Positions 8,073 to 15,935 are shown, counted from the first letter of the stretch. The stretch: DNA of 64,000 nt from Hymenobacter sp. HSC-4F20 (GCF_019599275.1 NZ_JAHZTD010000001.1:1240001-1304000), one strand, 5' to 3'. The notes: generated from the sequence alone by a model not told the origin. Made by a program: numbers and translations.

Positions 8073-9338
8073 CTAGTAATTGTGGCTGGCAGTGGTTTCC
8101 GGAATAATGACCACGTAGTCGTAGCCCAGGATGGTAGCCTGCAGCTGAGGCGTGGCCACCATCATCCCCTGGCGGAGCAGGGCCCGGCGCAGGGGGCGCA
8201 CATCAAATACCTGCCAGGCGGGACCTGTGGGAGTAGCTGCCATGAAGGGCCGGAGCATGGCGGCCTCGGCGTTGGAATAGGCTGCTACGTTCTTGCTGAA
8301 ATCTTCGGGATTCTGGCCGCCTACCTGCGTGCCCTGCTTGCCGATAATGAAAATATGCAGGGTTTTCTGGTCGTGGGCGTCGGCCAGGTTTACAGCCAGG
8401 TTGCCCACGTCGTAGATGTCGCCCCACACGCTACGGCCGCGCCCCATGTGGTTGGCCCCGAACTTGAACAGCATGGGCGGCAGCGGCTCCTCAGTTCGCT
8501 GGTAGGGCGCCAGCTCCCGGAGCAGGTTGCGCTTCATCAGGTTGATGCGCGCCTGGTGGCCGCCGGGCTTGCCGGCGGCGTTGGTCTTGAAGATGGCCAC
8601 GCTGGCTTCCAGGTCCTGCAGTACCTGCTGCACCTGGGGGCTTTCGGCGCGGGTGAGCAGGCGCACACTATCAAGCAGGGTGGTACGCAGGGTGTTCACG
8701 CTCACGCGGCCGTAGTCGCCGGCCACCAGCGCGGCCCGGTCGTGGGCCTGGATGGCAGTGGCCTGCCGGCGGAGGTAGTCGCGGGTAGTCCTGCTTTTCA
8801 CCTGGTCGGCCATGAGCGCCAGCAGGCGGCCCGTGGAAGCAAACCCGGCTTGCTCAATACCCACCAGCGCCGCACCCTGGGCGCGTAGGCTACGGGCCAG
8901 TTCAAACTCCTCGGCCCAGCTGTAAAACGACAAAGCCATGGGGTACTGCCGGCTGAAGGCGGTAGGCAGGCCGGACTGGGCCGTCAGCCGGGTCAGGTCC
9001 TGGGCCTGGTACCGGTCAATTTCCGCCACGTATACTTTGGGCCGGAGCACCTGGGCCAGGGCCTGGGTGAAGGGCGGAATCTGGGCCATGCCGTGGTCTT
9101 CGCCCACCAGCACCATGGTGCTTTTCTGCACGTCGGCCCGTAGCTTATCCCAGCCCGGGCCACTGTAGCGGGCTCCTTCGGCGGTGAGTGTAAGCTGGTT
9201 GCTGCGCAGCAAGCGCGCGAAGGTGGTATCGGTGGGAGCCTGGGCGCGGGCGGCCAGGCTTCCGGCCAGCAGCAGCGCCAGCCCAAGGGCTTTCGGATAG
9301 TAGCGGCGCCGGAGCGCGGGGTAGCAGAAAGAAATCAT
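8073..9338 (-). CDS. Secreted EreA/Tiki/ChaN-like putative hydrolase
   Basis: A 421-residue exported protein: a basic N-terminus, a hydrophobic stretch (about residues 18-30) and an ARAQA-type cleavage region around residue 33. The mature part has MVLVGEDHGMAQIPPF, then YVAEIDRYQAQDL, VGIEQAG and late KFGANHMGRGR. This spacing of GE.H, E.D and a late G.NH recalls the erythromycin esterase/Tiki/ChaN superfamily, in which metal-binding Glu and His residues sit in such motifs. The assignment is inference from motifs; the substrate is unknown. It stands alone with no obvious partner gene. Confidence 0.55.
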   Translation of the reverse strand: MISFCYPALRRRYYPKALGLALLLAGSLAARAQAPTDTTFARLLRSNQLTLTAEGARYSGPGWDKLRADVQKSTMVLVGEDHGMAQIPPFTQALAQVLRPKVYVAEIDRYQAQDLTRLTAQSGLPTAFSRQYPMALSFYSWAEEFELARSLRAQGAALVGIEQAGFASTGRLLALMADQVKSRTTRDYLRRQATAIQAHDRAALVAGDYGRVSVNTLRTTLLDSVRLLTRAESPQVQQVLQDLEASVAIFKTNAAGKPGGHQARINLMKRNLLRELAPYQRTEEPLPPMLFKFGANHMGRGRSVWGDIYDVGNLAVNLADAHDQKTLHIFIIGKQGTQVGGQNPEDFSKNVAAYSNAEAAMLRPFMAATPTGPAWQVFDVRPLRRALLRQGMMVATPQLQATILGYDYVVIIPETTASHNY

Positions 9339-9484
9339 GCAACAGAAATAGCGGACAGAAAAAAGCTGGCCCGAAGATAGAATTCTGGCGCTGCGGCGGC
9401 TGTTTTTGTTTTCTAAAGGGCCCCTGGCTCCCGGCCCGTGGCTGCCAGGACGGGTCCAGTCAACTTCTGCCCCGGTTTCCGGGT

Positions 9485-9492
9485 TATCTTTG
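9485..9492 (+). promoter_or_regulatory. -7 promoter element of the Mrp gene
   Basis: TATCTTTG matches TAnnTTTG and lies 34 bp before the ATG at 9527. Confidence 0.6.
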
Positions 9493-9526
9493 CGCTTTGC
9501 ATTCGCACTTTCTTCCCCTGACTATA

Positions 9527-10630
9527 ATGGCAACCATAACCAAAGAAGCCGTCCTGAAGGCCCTGAGCTACGTGGAGGAGCCCGACCTGGGCAAGGACCT
9601 CGTAACCCTCAACATGATTGAGGACGTGGCCATTGAGGGCCGCCGCGTTTCGTTCACGGTGGTGCTCACTACCCCCGCCTGCCCCCTGAAACAGCTTATT
9701 CACGACGCCTGCGAGCGGGCCATCCACACAATGGTGGACGCGGAGGCTGAGGTGGTGATTGTGATGACCTCGCGCGTGACTACCATGCGCCAGAACCAGG
9801 ATGTGCTGCCCGGCGTGAAAAACATCATTGCCATTGCCTCGGGCAAGGGGGGCGTGGGCAAGAGCACCGTGACGGCCAACCTGGCCATTGCCCTGGCTAA
9901 AACCGGCGCCAGAGTAGGCCTGGTGGATGCCGATATTTCGGGCCCCTCCATGCCCCTGATGTTCGGGGTGGAAGATGCCCGCCCCCACGTGTACCAGAAC
10001 GAGCAGGGCCGCAACCTGATTCAACCGGTAGAGGCCCACGGCGTGAAGCTGATGAGCATCGGCTTCCTGGCTCCGGCCGAGTCGGCCATTGTGTGGCGTG
10101 GCCCCATGGCTTCCTCGGCCCTGAAGCAGTTCATCACGGAAGTGGAGTGGGGCGAGCTGGATTACCTGCTCCTGGACATGCCCCCCGGCACCTCCGACAT
10201 TCACCTCACGATGGTGCAGACCGTGCCCGTCACCGGCTCCCTCATCGTGACTACCCCGCAGAAAGTAGCCCTGGCCGACGCCGAGAAGGGCCTGCAGATG
10301 TTCCGCCTACCCCAGATCAACGTGCCGGTGCTGGGCATCGTGGAGAACATGGCCTGGTTTACCCCCGCCGAGCTGCCCGAAAACAAGTATTTCATCTTTG
10401 GCGAAGGCGGCGGGCAACAGCTGGCCGACAAGCACGGGGTAGCCCTGCTGGGCCATATCCCGCTGGTGCAGAGCATCCGCGAAAACGGCGACCAGGGCAC
10501 GCCCGCCATCCTGCAGGACGGCTCCCCGGCCGCGGCCGTGTTCGAGCAGCTGGCCGAGGACCTGGCCCGCCAGGTATCCATCCGTAACGCCGTAGCGCCC
10601 CGCACCAACGTGGTGCAGATGCAGTCGTAG
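9527..10630 (+). CDS. mrp: Mrp/ApbC-family Fe-S cluster carrier ATPase
   Basis: A cytoplasmic P-loop ATPase that binds and delivers Fe-S clusters. The N-terminal MIP18/DUF59 domain (residues 1-85) includes TTPACPL. A deviant Walker A with the two lysines of the MinD/Mrp class, SGKGGVGKST, is at residues 105-114. Then come DADISGPSMPLMFG and LLDMPPGTSDIHLT. In the C-terminal part the region where many Mrp proteins carry CxxC reads ENMAWFTPAELPENKYFIFG with no cysteine pair, so the cluster may be held differently. Length 367 residues. I chose the ATG at 9527 rather than an in-frame TTG ten codons earlier because of promoter spacing. A NifU-domain gene follows. Confidence 0.93.
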   Translation: MATITKEAVLKALSYVEEPDLGKDLVTLNMIEDVAIEGRRVSFTVVLTTPACPLKQLIHDACERAIHTMVDAEAEVVIVMTSRVTTMRQNQDVLPGVKNIIAIASGKGGVGKSTVTANLAIALAKTGARVGLVDADISGPSMPLMFGVEDARPHVYQNEQGRNLIQPVEAHGVKLMSIGFLAPAESAIVWRGPMASSALKQFITEVEWGELDYLLLDMPPGTSDIHLTMVQTVPVTGSLIVTTPQKVALADAEKGLQMFRLPQINVPVLGIVENMAWFTPAELPENKYFIFGEGGGQQLADKHGVALLGHIPLVQSIRENGDQGTPAILQDGSPAAAVFEQLAEDLARQVSIRNAVAPRTNVVQMQS

Positions 10631-10773
10631 CGGCAACTGGCCGCTGGGGGCTCGGCTTATGGCAGAACTACCAGTGGCCAGCAACTTTGCCTGGGGGCTG
10701 GCGTAAGCTCGACCCTAGCATCAGGCAACTTTACCAGCAAACCACGTGTTGCCCTCATACGCCCCAAAAGCGT

Positions 10774-10781
10774 TACCTTTG
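10774..10781 (+). promoter_or_regulatory. -7 promoter element of the NifU-domain gene
   Basis: TACCTTTG matches TAnnTTTG. A TTG at 10749-10751 lies 22 bp upstream at about -33 spacing. The NifU-domain gene therefore seems to have its own promoter rather than depending on read-through from mrp. Confidence 0.6.
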
Positions 10782-10843
10782 GCATACTACTCCGCTGCTA
10801 TTCGCGTGTTTCCCGACCGGATTAGCAGCCCAACACCAGCTCC

Positions 10844-11179
10844 ATGACGCATTCCGCCGCCGTAGAACACCACCCGCTTCTCCCTCGCATCGAGCAGGCC
10901 CTGGACACCATCCGGCCCTACCTCGCCGCCGACGGAGGCAACGTGCGCGTGTTGGATATCACCGAGGACATGGTGCTCCAGCTGGAGCTCCTGGGCGCCT
11001 GCGGCACCTGCCCCATGTCGCCGATGACCCTGAAAGCCGGGGTAGAAGAATCAGTAAAGAAGGCCGTGCCGGAAATCCGGGCCGTGCAGGCCATCAACTC
11101 CACCCCCATGGACGAGCAGCCCGCCGGCCAAACCGGCCGCCCCGTGCAGCCTAACCCGGTGCCAACTCCGCAGTTTTAA
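10844..11179 (+). CDS. NifU C-terminal-domain Fe-S scaffold/carrier
   Basis: A small cytoplasmic protein of 111 residues that binds a labile Fe-S cluster. The domain covers residues 8-85: IRPYLAADGGNVRVLDI, then the cluster-binding CxxC in LLGACGTCPMSPMTLKAGVE. A Pro/Gln-rich tail of about 25 residues follows. Placement directly after mrp suggests the two act in the same Fe-S delivery route. A strong hairpin terminator lies 21 bp after the stop. Confidence 0.92.
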   Translation: MTHSAAVEHHPLLPRIEQALDTIRPYLAADGGNVRVLDITEDMVLQLELLGACGTCPMSPMTLKAGVEESVKKAVPEIRAVQAINSTPMDEQPAGQTGRPVQPNPVPTPQF

Positions 11180-11200
11180 TTTCCGAGTTCCAATAAGTCA

Positions 11201-11234
11201 AAAGGCCGGCTTCTCTTCTGAGAAGCCGGCCTTT
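11201..11234 (+). terminator. Terminator after the NifU-domain gene
   Basis: Perfect 14-bp stem, AAAGGCCGGCTTCT with its complement around the loop CTTCTG, ending in CTTT. It may act in both directions, since the next gene converges. Confidence 0.8.
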
Positions 11235-11313
11235 CTAGTAGCTAGAGTTAAAATGCTTGGCAGTGGTAACAACGGCTCATATTCTGTAAGCTCTGGCTAA
11301 GCCGTAAGAGGCT

Positions 11314-11667
11314 CTATTCTTTGGTTTTAATGACGAAAGCTTGCAACTCGGCCATTTTGCCATCTTGGAAGCGCCATACGTCGCAGTATGCATAGCTAGC
11401 CTCCTCTCCTGCTTCATCCTTTAGATTGATTTTGCCGATTGCGGTAACAAAATCACCCTCAGCAATCAGGTTTTCAACCATGAACTTGGGCGGCTCTGCA
11501 TACGCCGTTTTCATCCATTGCCGAACAGCTTCTTTGCCTTGTAGTACTCTCTCGCCTACAAATACCCATTTGGTATCCTCAGTACAATGAGACAGGAAAC
11601 CCTCGTTGTCACCCGCAGTGACGGCGGCGTTTGCCTTTTCTAAAACGGCTTTGTTGCTCTCAGTCAT
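11314..11667 (-). CDS. SnoaL-like/NTF2-fold protein
   Basis: A 117-residue protein of the SnoaL-like (nuclear transport factor 2) fold. It has the pattern VTAGDNEGFLSHCTEDTKWVF, GKEAVRQWMK, FVTAIGKIN and YCDVWRFQDGKMAELQAFV that is usual for this family of small ligand-binding or isomerase-like proteins. No specific substrate can be inferred. Base composition is clearly more AT-rich than the flanking nifU and fahA genes, and it begins an AT-richer island that runs to about 14.4 kb. A conserved function outside the island is possible, but recent acquisition is equally likely. Confidence 0.75.
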   Translation of the reverse strand: MTESNKAVLEKANAAVTAGDNEGFLSHCTEDTKWVFVGERVLQGKEAVRQWMKTAYAEPPKFMVENLIAEGDFVTAIGKINLKDEAGEEASYAYCDVWRFQDGKMAELQAFVIKTKE

Positions 11668-11736
11668 GTGGCTTCTTTTATCTAGTATTCAAGTTAGTTG
11701 TGTACTACTATTTTATTTAAACAAGCAGCATTATGC

Positions 11737-11815
11737 TGTAAGCTTCCCCAGCAAGTAGTCCAGCGAAAAGTAGAGGTCAGGTGGCTTGACGGAATTCGGT
11801 TGGGGTTATAAAGTG
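11737..11815 (-). repeat. IS left-end remnant with last codons of the transposase
   Basis: A 79-bp copy of the transposase-proximal IS end, nearly identical to 12436-12515. It contains the terminal inverted repeat and the last dozen codons of OrfB, still reading TPTEFRQA and ending at a TGA (11777-11779). Similarity stops at about 11815. It is in direct orientation with the complete copy 700 bp away. Confidence 0.85.
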
Positions 11816-11831
11816 CTAGGAACAGCCGTTA

Positions 11832-12005
11832 TTACTCATCAGCATCATTGTACAATGTCAGGGTAAGTAAGTCTGTAGATGCATTACGACCTTCTTTAAG
11901 GGCTACCCACACATAAACACTATTTTTTTCGACCCGGCGAACGATAGGGCCTGCCAACACCCATGGTAGATTAGGCAAGTGTTCAGTAATTAACTTCCAA
12001 GACAT
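11832..12005 (-). CDS. 57-codon fragment resembling the N-terminus of a PhoD-like phosphoesterase
   Basis: A short open frame, ATG at 12005 to TAA at 11832. It begins MSWKLITEHLPNLPWVLAGP and continues IVRRVEKNSVYVWVALK, a composition expected of a real N-terminal beta domain rather than chance. It recalls the start of large PhoD-like metallophosphoesterases, a resemblance from memory that I could not test. The frame ends 17 bp before the IS left-end remnant, so the rest of the gene seems to have been removed where the IS fragment joins. It is probably a non-functional 5' remnant; a genuine small protein is less likely. Confidence 0.4.
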   Translation of the reverse strand: MSWKLITEHLPNLPWVLAGPIVRRVEKNSVYVWVALKEGRNASTDLLTLTLYNDADE

Positions 12006-12035
12006 AAAAATTATTATTAAATTTATATATTTTAA

Positions 12036-12413
12036 TTATTTTTTATACTGAAATACAACTACTATATTAAGTATCAAATTAATATTCAGAATTATAATAA
12101 ATGGTATATTAAGAGGCGTTGTTTCTGTAAATCCAAATTTCAATACTGGGTAGAGCAGAAGTGCGTATACAAACGCAGAAATAATCATAAAAAACATTGA
12201 TAATCTCTTAAAAATCATAGCATTTTCATGATCGTGATAAAGCAAAAGAAACATAGTTCCTAGAAACCCAGGGCCCAAAAGCCAGGCATTCATGTGTTCT
12301 ATAAATGGCCTTGCTGTATCAAATTTATCAAAAACTTCAGCGGTCAAATACAAAAGTGCTTCCGCGATGAGCACGTATTTCAAAAGTAATTTCCGAGACA
12401 AGGTTGTGCTCAT
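12036..12413 (-). CDS. Orphan four-TM membrane protein within the compound IS
   Basis: A 125-residue very hydrophobic protein with about four membrane helices (roughly residues 10-26, 42-60, 70-90 and 100-121) and a lysine-rich end FQYKK. I recognise no family. It is strongly AT-rich, unlike the GC-rich transposase next to it. The ATG at 12413 is 23 bp from the inner IS end (12436), so its native promoter may be lost or replaced by sequence within the IS end. It is enclosed between two IS left ends and may be a transposon passenger. Confidence 0.6.
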   Translation of the reverse strand: MSTTLSRKLLLKYVLIAEALLYLTAEVFDKFDTARPFIEHMNAWLLGPGFLGTMFLLLYHDHENAMIFKRLSMFFMIISAFVYALLLYPVLKFGFTETTPLNIPFIIILNINLILNIVVVFQYKK

Positions 12414-12476
12414 TGTAGAGAGGGTAGGATTTAGAAGTAAGTTTCCCCAGCAAGTAGTCCAGCGAAAAAGTAGAGG

Positions 12477-13289
12477 TCAGGCGGCTTGACGGAACTCGGT
12501 TGGGGTCATAAAATGCAGTGCCTGGTGGGGGCGCAGGTGGTTGTAATCGTACTGCCACAAGCGGCAGTGTTCACGCACCCGCTGCAAAGTAGCAAAGAGA
12601 TAGCCGTTGAGCAGTTCGCGGCGGAACGAGCCGTTGAAGCGCTCAACATAGGCGTTCTGGGTAGGGCTAGCCGGCTGAATCCAGTGCAGGGTGATGCCTT
12701 GGCTGCGGCACCAATCCTGTAAGGCCTGGCTGATGAATTCCGGGCCGTTGTCCACGCGTAGCCGCTCGGGCGGGCCGTGGCGCTCGACCAACTGGACGAG
12801 CAGGCGCACGACGCGGGCGGCGGGCAGGGAGAAGTCTACCTCGATGCCGAGCACCTCGCGGTTCCAATCTTCGACCACGTTCAGCGTGCGGAAACGTCGC
12901 CCGTCGGTTAAGGCGTCGCTCATGAAATCCATCGACCAGCACTGGTTCGGCCCCTCGGGCAGTTGCAGCGGCTGCTTGACCCGCTTGGGCAAGCGGCGCT
13001 TTTTCCGCCGCTGGCTCAGTTGCAGGCGCTGGGCCTGGTAAAGGCGCCACAACCGCTTGTGGTTGACCAGCAGCCCGTCTTTGCGCAGGCGGTGGTAGTA
13101 CTTCCAGAAGCCCCAGCCCAAATGGCGGTTGACCAGTGCCAGCAACGCGTCTACGACCACCGCATCGGCCGTTTGCCGGGCGCTCTGGTCGCCCCGACCG
13201 GACGGCGTGGCGTAGCTCGCACGCGCCAGACCTACCAGGGTGCAGGCCCGGCGTCGGCTTAGCCCCTGGGCTACCGCGTGCTGGGCCAC
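12477..13289 (-). CDS. IS3-family transposase OrfB (DDE integrase domain)
   Basis: The catalytic part of the transposase, 270 residues. An HTH_21-like region ([28 protein letters not shown]) is followed by an rve integrase core. The acidic triad lies in SMDFMSDAL (first D), [10 protein letters not shown] (second D) and [17 protein letters not shown] (E). It lies in the -1 frame relative to orfA and is most likely expressed as an OrfAB fusion; the GTG given here is only the first possible start, and the frame is open from the slippage site. It ends RQAA and looks intact. Confidence 0.93.
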   Translation of the reverse strand: MAQHAVAQGLSRRRACTLVGLARASYATPSGRGDQSARQTADAVVVDALLALVNRHLGWGFWKYYHRLRKDGLLVNHKRLWRLYQAQRLQLSQRRKKRRLPKRVKQPLQLPEGPNQCWSMDFMSDALTDGRRFRTLNVVEDWNREVLGIEVDFSLPAARVVRLLVQLVERHGPPERLRVDNGPEFISQALQDWCRSQGITLHWIQPASPTQNAYVERFNGSFRRELLNGYLFATLQRVREHCRLWQYDYNHLRPHQALHFMTPTEFRQAA

Positions 13290-13312
13290 GGCCCGCCGCT
13301 GGGCTGGGGCTA

Positions 13313-13576
13313 CTACTTTTTTCGCAGTACCTCCTTGACTACTTGGTTTTCCAGGCTCAGGTCCGCCACCAGCTGCTTGAGGCGGCGGTTTTCTTCTTCC
13401 AGGTGTTTGAGGCGCTGTAGTTCGGTGACTTCCAGGCCACCGTACTTACTTTTCCACTGGTAGAACGTGGGCTCACTGATGCCGTGTTCGCGGCAGATCT
13501 GGGTCACCGTCTGGCCCTGGCCTTGCTGGCGCAGGATGCCGATGATTTGGGCTTCGCTAAAGCGGCTCTTTTTCAT
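13313..13576 (-). CDS. IS3-family transposase OrfA
   Basis: An 87-residue HTH protein beginning [15 protein letters not shown], then [20 protein letters not shown] and a leucine-zipper-like helix [29 protein letters not shown]. This pattern is typical of the IS407 group. OrfA binds the terminal repeats and, when fused to OrfB by frameshifting, forms the active transposase. The frame could begin 17 codons earlier, but the ATG at 13576 gives the family N-terminus. Confidence 0.93.
   Translation of the reverse strand: MKKSRFSEAQIIGILRQQGQGQTVTQICREHGISEPTFYQWKSKYGGLEVTELQRLKHLEEENRRLKQLVADLSLENQVVKEVLRKK
13316..13322 (-). promoter_or_regulatory. -1 programmed frameshift site A6G of the IS transposase
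   Basis: The minus strand reads A AAA AAG immediately before the orfA TAG stop at 13313-13315. Slipping back one base joins the frame to VVAPAQRRA and on into OrfB, the standard IS3-family way of making OrfAB. Confidence 0.8.
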
Positions 13577-13741
13577 GGGGCAGTAGGGAAAGAAAGAGAA
13601 AAGATATCCCCTTCCTCTACTTTTCACTGGCCTACCGCACGGGGAAGCTTACAATGCGCCTAAACAAAAACGAATTATCAACTATTGTTATAAATATATA
13701 GACAAGAAAAATCGATACTCCCTACTGCTTACTATTCTTCC

Positions 13742-14308
13742 TTACTGACCATTTCTATAGGTCACAAAATCAATGCTTAGGTAATCATCTAGTGTAGGGT
13801 CAACTGCATAAACCTCTCCAGTCTTTTTATTCTCAATTATCACAAAGTCGTGGTCCTTAAGAAAGGCCGTATTTACATACTTGTGAATGTTAGTACCAAG
13901 AAAGTAAAGCTGTCCTACTTGGGGCTTCGCCGTCCATGTGTCTGCAAGATTATACTTGCTTAACATATGATTACAAGTTGCAGCGAAGAATGCAGCATAC
14001 CCAACGCAATGTGCTGACTTGGACGTTATGAGTTTGTTTGGATCTACGTCGTTTTTGGCTGCAGTAAAGTTTAACTGCTTCGAGGTTATGGAAAGACCTG
14101 TTTTAACAACTTGCTCAATATTATTATCGATAGTCTTATGAGTATTTTCGTTTATGTATTCAACAAGCTTGTCGTCTACCACTGAATAGTTTGTTCTTTG
14201 ACCAATAGATCTATACGTCACCAAATGCCTGTATAACCACCCGCGAAACAACAACCCAATAGCCACCAGAACTAGAATTGCCAGCAATAGTCGCTTGATA
14301 AATTTCAT
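13742..14308 (-). CDS. Membrane-anchored transglutaminase-like (papain-fold) protein
   Basis: 188 residues with one N-terminal membrane anchor (about residues 5-22) and an outside domain. A Cys-His-Asp arrangement can be picked out: Cys101 in SAHCVGYAAFF, His153 in KDHDFVIIEN and Asp170 in VYAVDPTLDD, as in transglutaminase-like cysteine peptidases and amidases. The assignment rests on these motifs alone. The gene is AT-rich, lies directly beside the IS target site (88 bp away) and belongs to the same AT-rich island as the orphan membrane protein. Substrate unknown. Confidence 0.55.
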   Translation of the reverse strand: MKFIKRLLLAILVLVAIGLLFRGWLYRHLVTYRSIGQRTNYSVVDDKLVEYINENTHKTIDNNIEQVVKTGLSITSKQLNFTAAKNDVDPNKLITSKSAHCVGYAAFFAATCNHMLSKYNLADTWTAKPQVGQLYFLGTNIHKYVNTAFLKDHDFVIIENKKTGEVYAVDPTLDDYLSIDFVTYRNGQ

Positions 14309-14526
14309 TATCTCAGTTCGTTATAGTAGAGTTATAGGCAACATTTATCTTGACGAAACTTAACGCATCGTTAGTATCGTCAACCCAACCAGCGGCAGAT
14401 GAATTACTGAGGCTGCTACCCGCGCGCCTGTGGCGGTAAGCCGAAATAGGAGCAGCGGCTCAAGGTAGCAGCTTTGCGGAATTTTCGGATGAGCCCGGGC
14501 GTGGGGCCTCATTCCCCCTACCCCGC

Positions 14527-14534
14527 TACCTTTG
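14527..14534 (+). promoter_or_regulatory. -7 promoter element of fahA
   Basis: TACCTTTG matches TAnnTTTG, 26 bp upstream of the ATG at 14561. No clear -33 TTTG was found. Confidence 0.55.
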
Positions 14535-14560
14535 CCGGACCATCCACTACCCTACCTTCT

Positions 14561-15844
14561 ATGGCCAACCCCAACGACCCGAGCCTGCATTCCTGGATTG
14601 ATATTGCCCCCGGCAGCGACTTTCCCATTCAGAACCTGCCCTTTGGGGTGTTTGAAACCGAGGAGCGCGGGCCGCGCCTGGGCGTAGCCATTGGCGAGTA
14701 CGTGCTGGATTTGTACGCCGTGTCGCAGTTCGGCTTTTTCCAGGACCTGGAGCTGGGGCCGAAGATGCCGAAGATTTTCCGGCGCCGCTCGCTCAACCAG
14801 TTTATTGCCCTGGGCCGGCCGGTGTGGCGAGCGGTGCGCCAGCGCGTCTCGGAGCTGCTGCGCCACGACAATGACGCCCTGCGCTCCGACGAGGTAATGC
14901 GCGCCTGCCTCGTGCGCCAGAGCGAGGTGCGGATGCTGCGCCCCGTGAAGCCCCACAACTACACCGATTTCTACAGCAGCATTGAGCACGCCACCAATGT
15001 GGGCATGATGTTCCGCGACCCGGCCAACGCCCTGCTGCCCAACTGGCGCCACATTCCCATTGGTTACCACGGCCGGGCCTCCTCCATTGTAGTGAGCGGC
15101 ACCGACATCCGACGGCCCAACGGGCAGCGCAAGGCCCCTGATGCCGCAGCTCCTACCTTCGGCCCGTCGCAGCAGCTGGATTTTGAGCTGGAAATGGCTT
15201 TCGTGGTAGGCCGCAGTACTCAACTTGGCGACACAGTGCCGGTGCAAAACGCCGAGGACTACATTTTCGGGCTGGTGTTGTTCAACGATTGGAGCGCCCG
15301 CGACATTCAGAGCTGGGAGTATGTGCCGCTGGGGCCCTTCCTGGGCAAAAGCTTCGGTAGCAGCGTGTCGCCGTGGGTAGTTACGCTGGATGCCCTGGAG
15401 CCCTTCCGCGTAGCGGGCCCCGTGCAGGAGCCCGAGCCCCTGCTCTACCTCCGCCAACTCGACCAGCACAACTTCGACATCAACCTGGAGGTAGCCATTC
15501 AGCCCGAAGCCGGCCCCGAAACCACCGTGTCGCGCTCCAACTTTGGCCTCATGTACTGGAGCATGGCCCAGCAGCTAGCCCACCACGCCTCCAACGGCTG
15601 CAATATGCAGGTCGGCGACCTGTATGCCTCGGGTACCATCTCGGGCCCTACCCCCGACTCGCTCGGGTCCATGCTGGAACTGGCCTGGCGCGGCACCCGC
15701 CCCGTGCCCCTGGCTGATGGCTCGGAGCGCAAGTTTCTGCTCGACGGCGACACCGTGACCATGCGCGGCTACTGCGAGCGGGACGGCCTGCGCATCGGGT
15801 TTGGCGAAGTAACCGGCAAAGTCCTACCTGCTCCGCAGCTGTAA
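14561..15844 (+). CDS. fahA: Fumarylacetoacetase
   Basis: It hydrolyses 4-fumarylacetoacetate to fumarate and acetoacetate, the last step of tyrosine/homogentisate breakdown, in the cytoplasm. It has 427 residues, with an SH3-like N-terminal domain and then the FAH barrel. Recognisable active-site segments are DFYSSIEHATNVGMMFRD (catalytic His in EHATNVG), WRHIPIGYHGRASSIVVSG, the metal-binding FELEMAFVVG, and FNDWSARDIQSWEYVPLGPF. I used the ATG at 14561 (MANPNDPSL) because the promoter element lies just before it; an in-frame upstream ATG would span that promoter. No other tyrosine-catabolism gene is nearby. Confidence 0.95.
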   Translation: MANPNDPSLHSWIDIAPGSDFPIQNLPFGVFETEERGPRLGVAIGEYVLDLYAVSQFGFFQDLELGPKMPKIFRRRSLNQFIALGRPVWRAVRQRVSELLRHDNDALRSDEVMRACLVRQSEVRMLRPVKPHNYTDFYSSIEHATNVGMMFRDPANALLPNWRHIPIGYHGRASSIVVSGTDIRRPNGQRKAPDAAAPTFGPSQQLDFELEMAFVVGRSTQLGDTVPVQNAEDYIFGLVLFNDWSARDIQSWEYVPLGPFLGKSFGSSVSPWVVTLDALEPFRVAGPVQEPEPLLYLRQLDQHNFDINLEVAIQPEAGPETTVSRSNFGLMYWSMAQQLAHHASNGCNMQVGDLYASGTISGPTPDSLGSMLELAWRGTRPVPLADGSERKFLLDGDTVTMRGYCERDGLRIGFGEVTGKVLPAPQL

Positions 15845-15900
15845 GAGCCCTTACGGGGGTGCAGGGCCAGTAGACGAAAGAAGAGTTTTTAACCTATACC

Positions 15901-15935
15901 GAAACGCCCGCCCTATTACGCAGGGCGGGCGTTTC
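15901..15935 (+). terminator. Terminator after fahA
   Basis: Perfect 14-bp stem GAAACGCCCGCCCT with its complement around loop ATTACGC, ending GTTTC. It lies between converging fahA and the DUF1003 gene, so it may serve both. Confidence 0.75.

Larger units (their letters stand above)
11737..13653 (-). mobile_element. Candidate compound IS3/IS407-type element carrying a passenger segment
   Basis: The outer ends are TGTAAGCTTCCCC (11737-11749) and its exact complement at 13641-13653. They are flanked by the direct repeat ATGC at 11733-11736 and 13654-13657, the target duplication size typical of the IS407 group. Inside are a 79-bp IS left-end fragment, about 620 bp of AT-rich passenger DNA with a 125-residue gene, then a second left end (12436 on) and a full transposase. 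The inner left end has lost the terminal T and carries one more change, so the outer pair is the better-preserved one. The sequence shows this directly; movement as a unit is inference. Confidence 0.6.
12436..13653 (-). mobile_element. IS3-family (IS407-type) insertion sequence
   Basis: The 1218-bp unit has imperfect terminal inverted repeats of about 40 bp. The right end (complement of 13614-13653) and left end share TAAGYTTCCCC, then GTAG-CCAG-GAAAA and GTAGAGG. It carries orfA and orfB in overlapping frames with an A6G slippage site. The left terminal dinucleotide is AG instead of the family TG, so this end may no longer be efficiently cut. Confidence 0.85.

Noticed and set aside
12432..13657. 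Target-site duplication around the simple 1.2-kb IS
   Set aside because: Bases next to the inner left end (…TTAGA) do not match those after the right end (ATGC…); only the outer left end gives a match.
14552..15469. A 305-codon open frame antisense to fahA
   Set aside because: The plus-strand protein is an unmistakable fumarylacetoacetase; the antisense product is a composition artefact.
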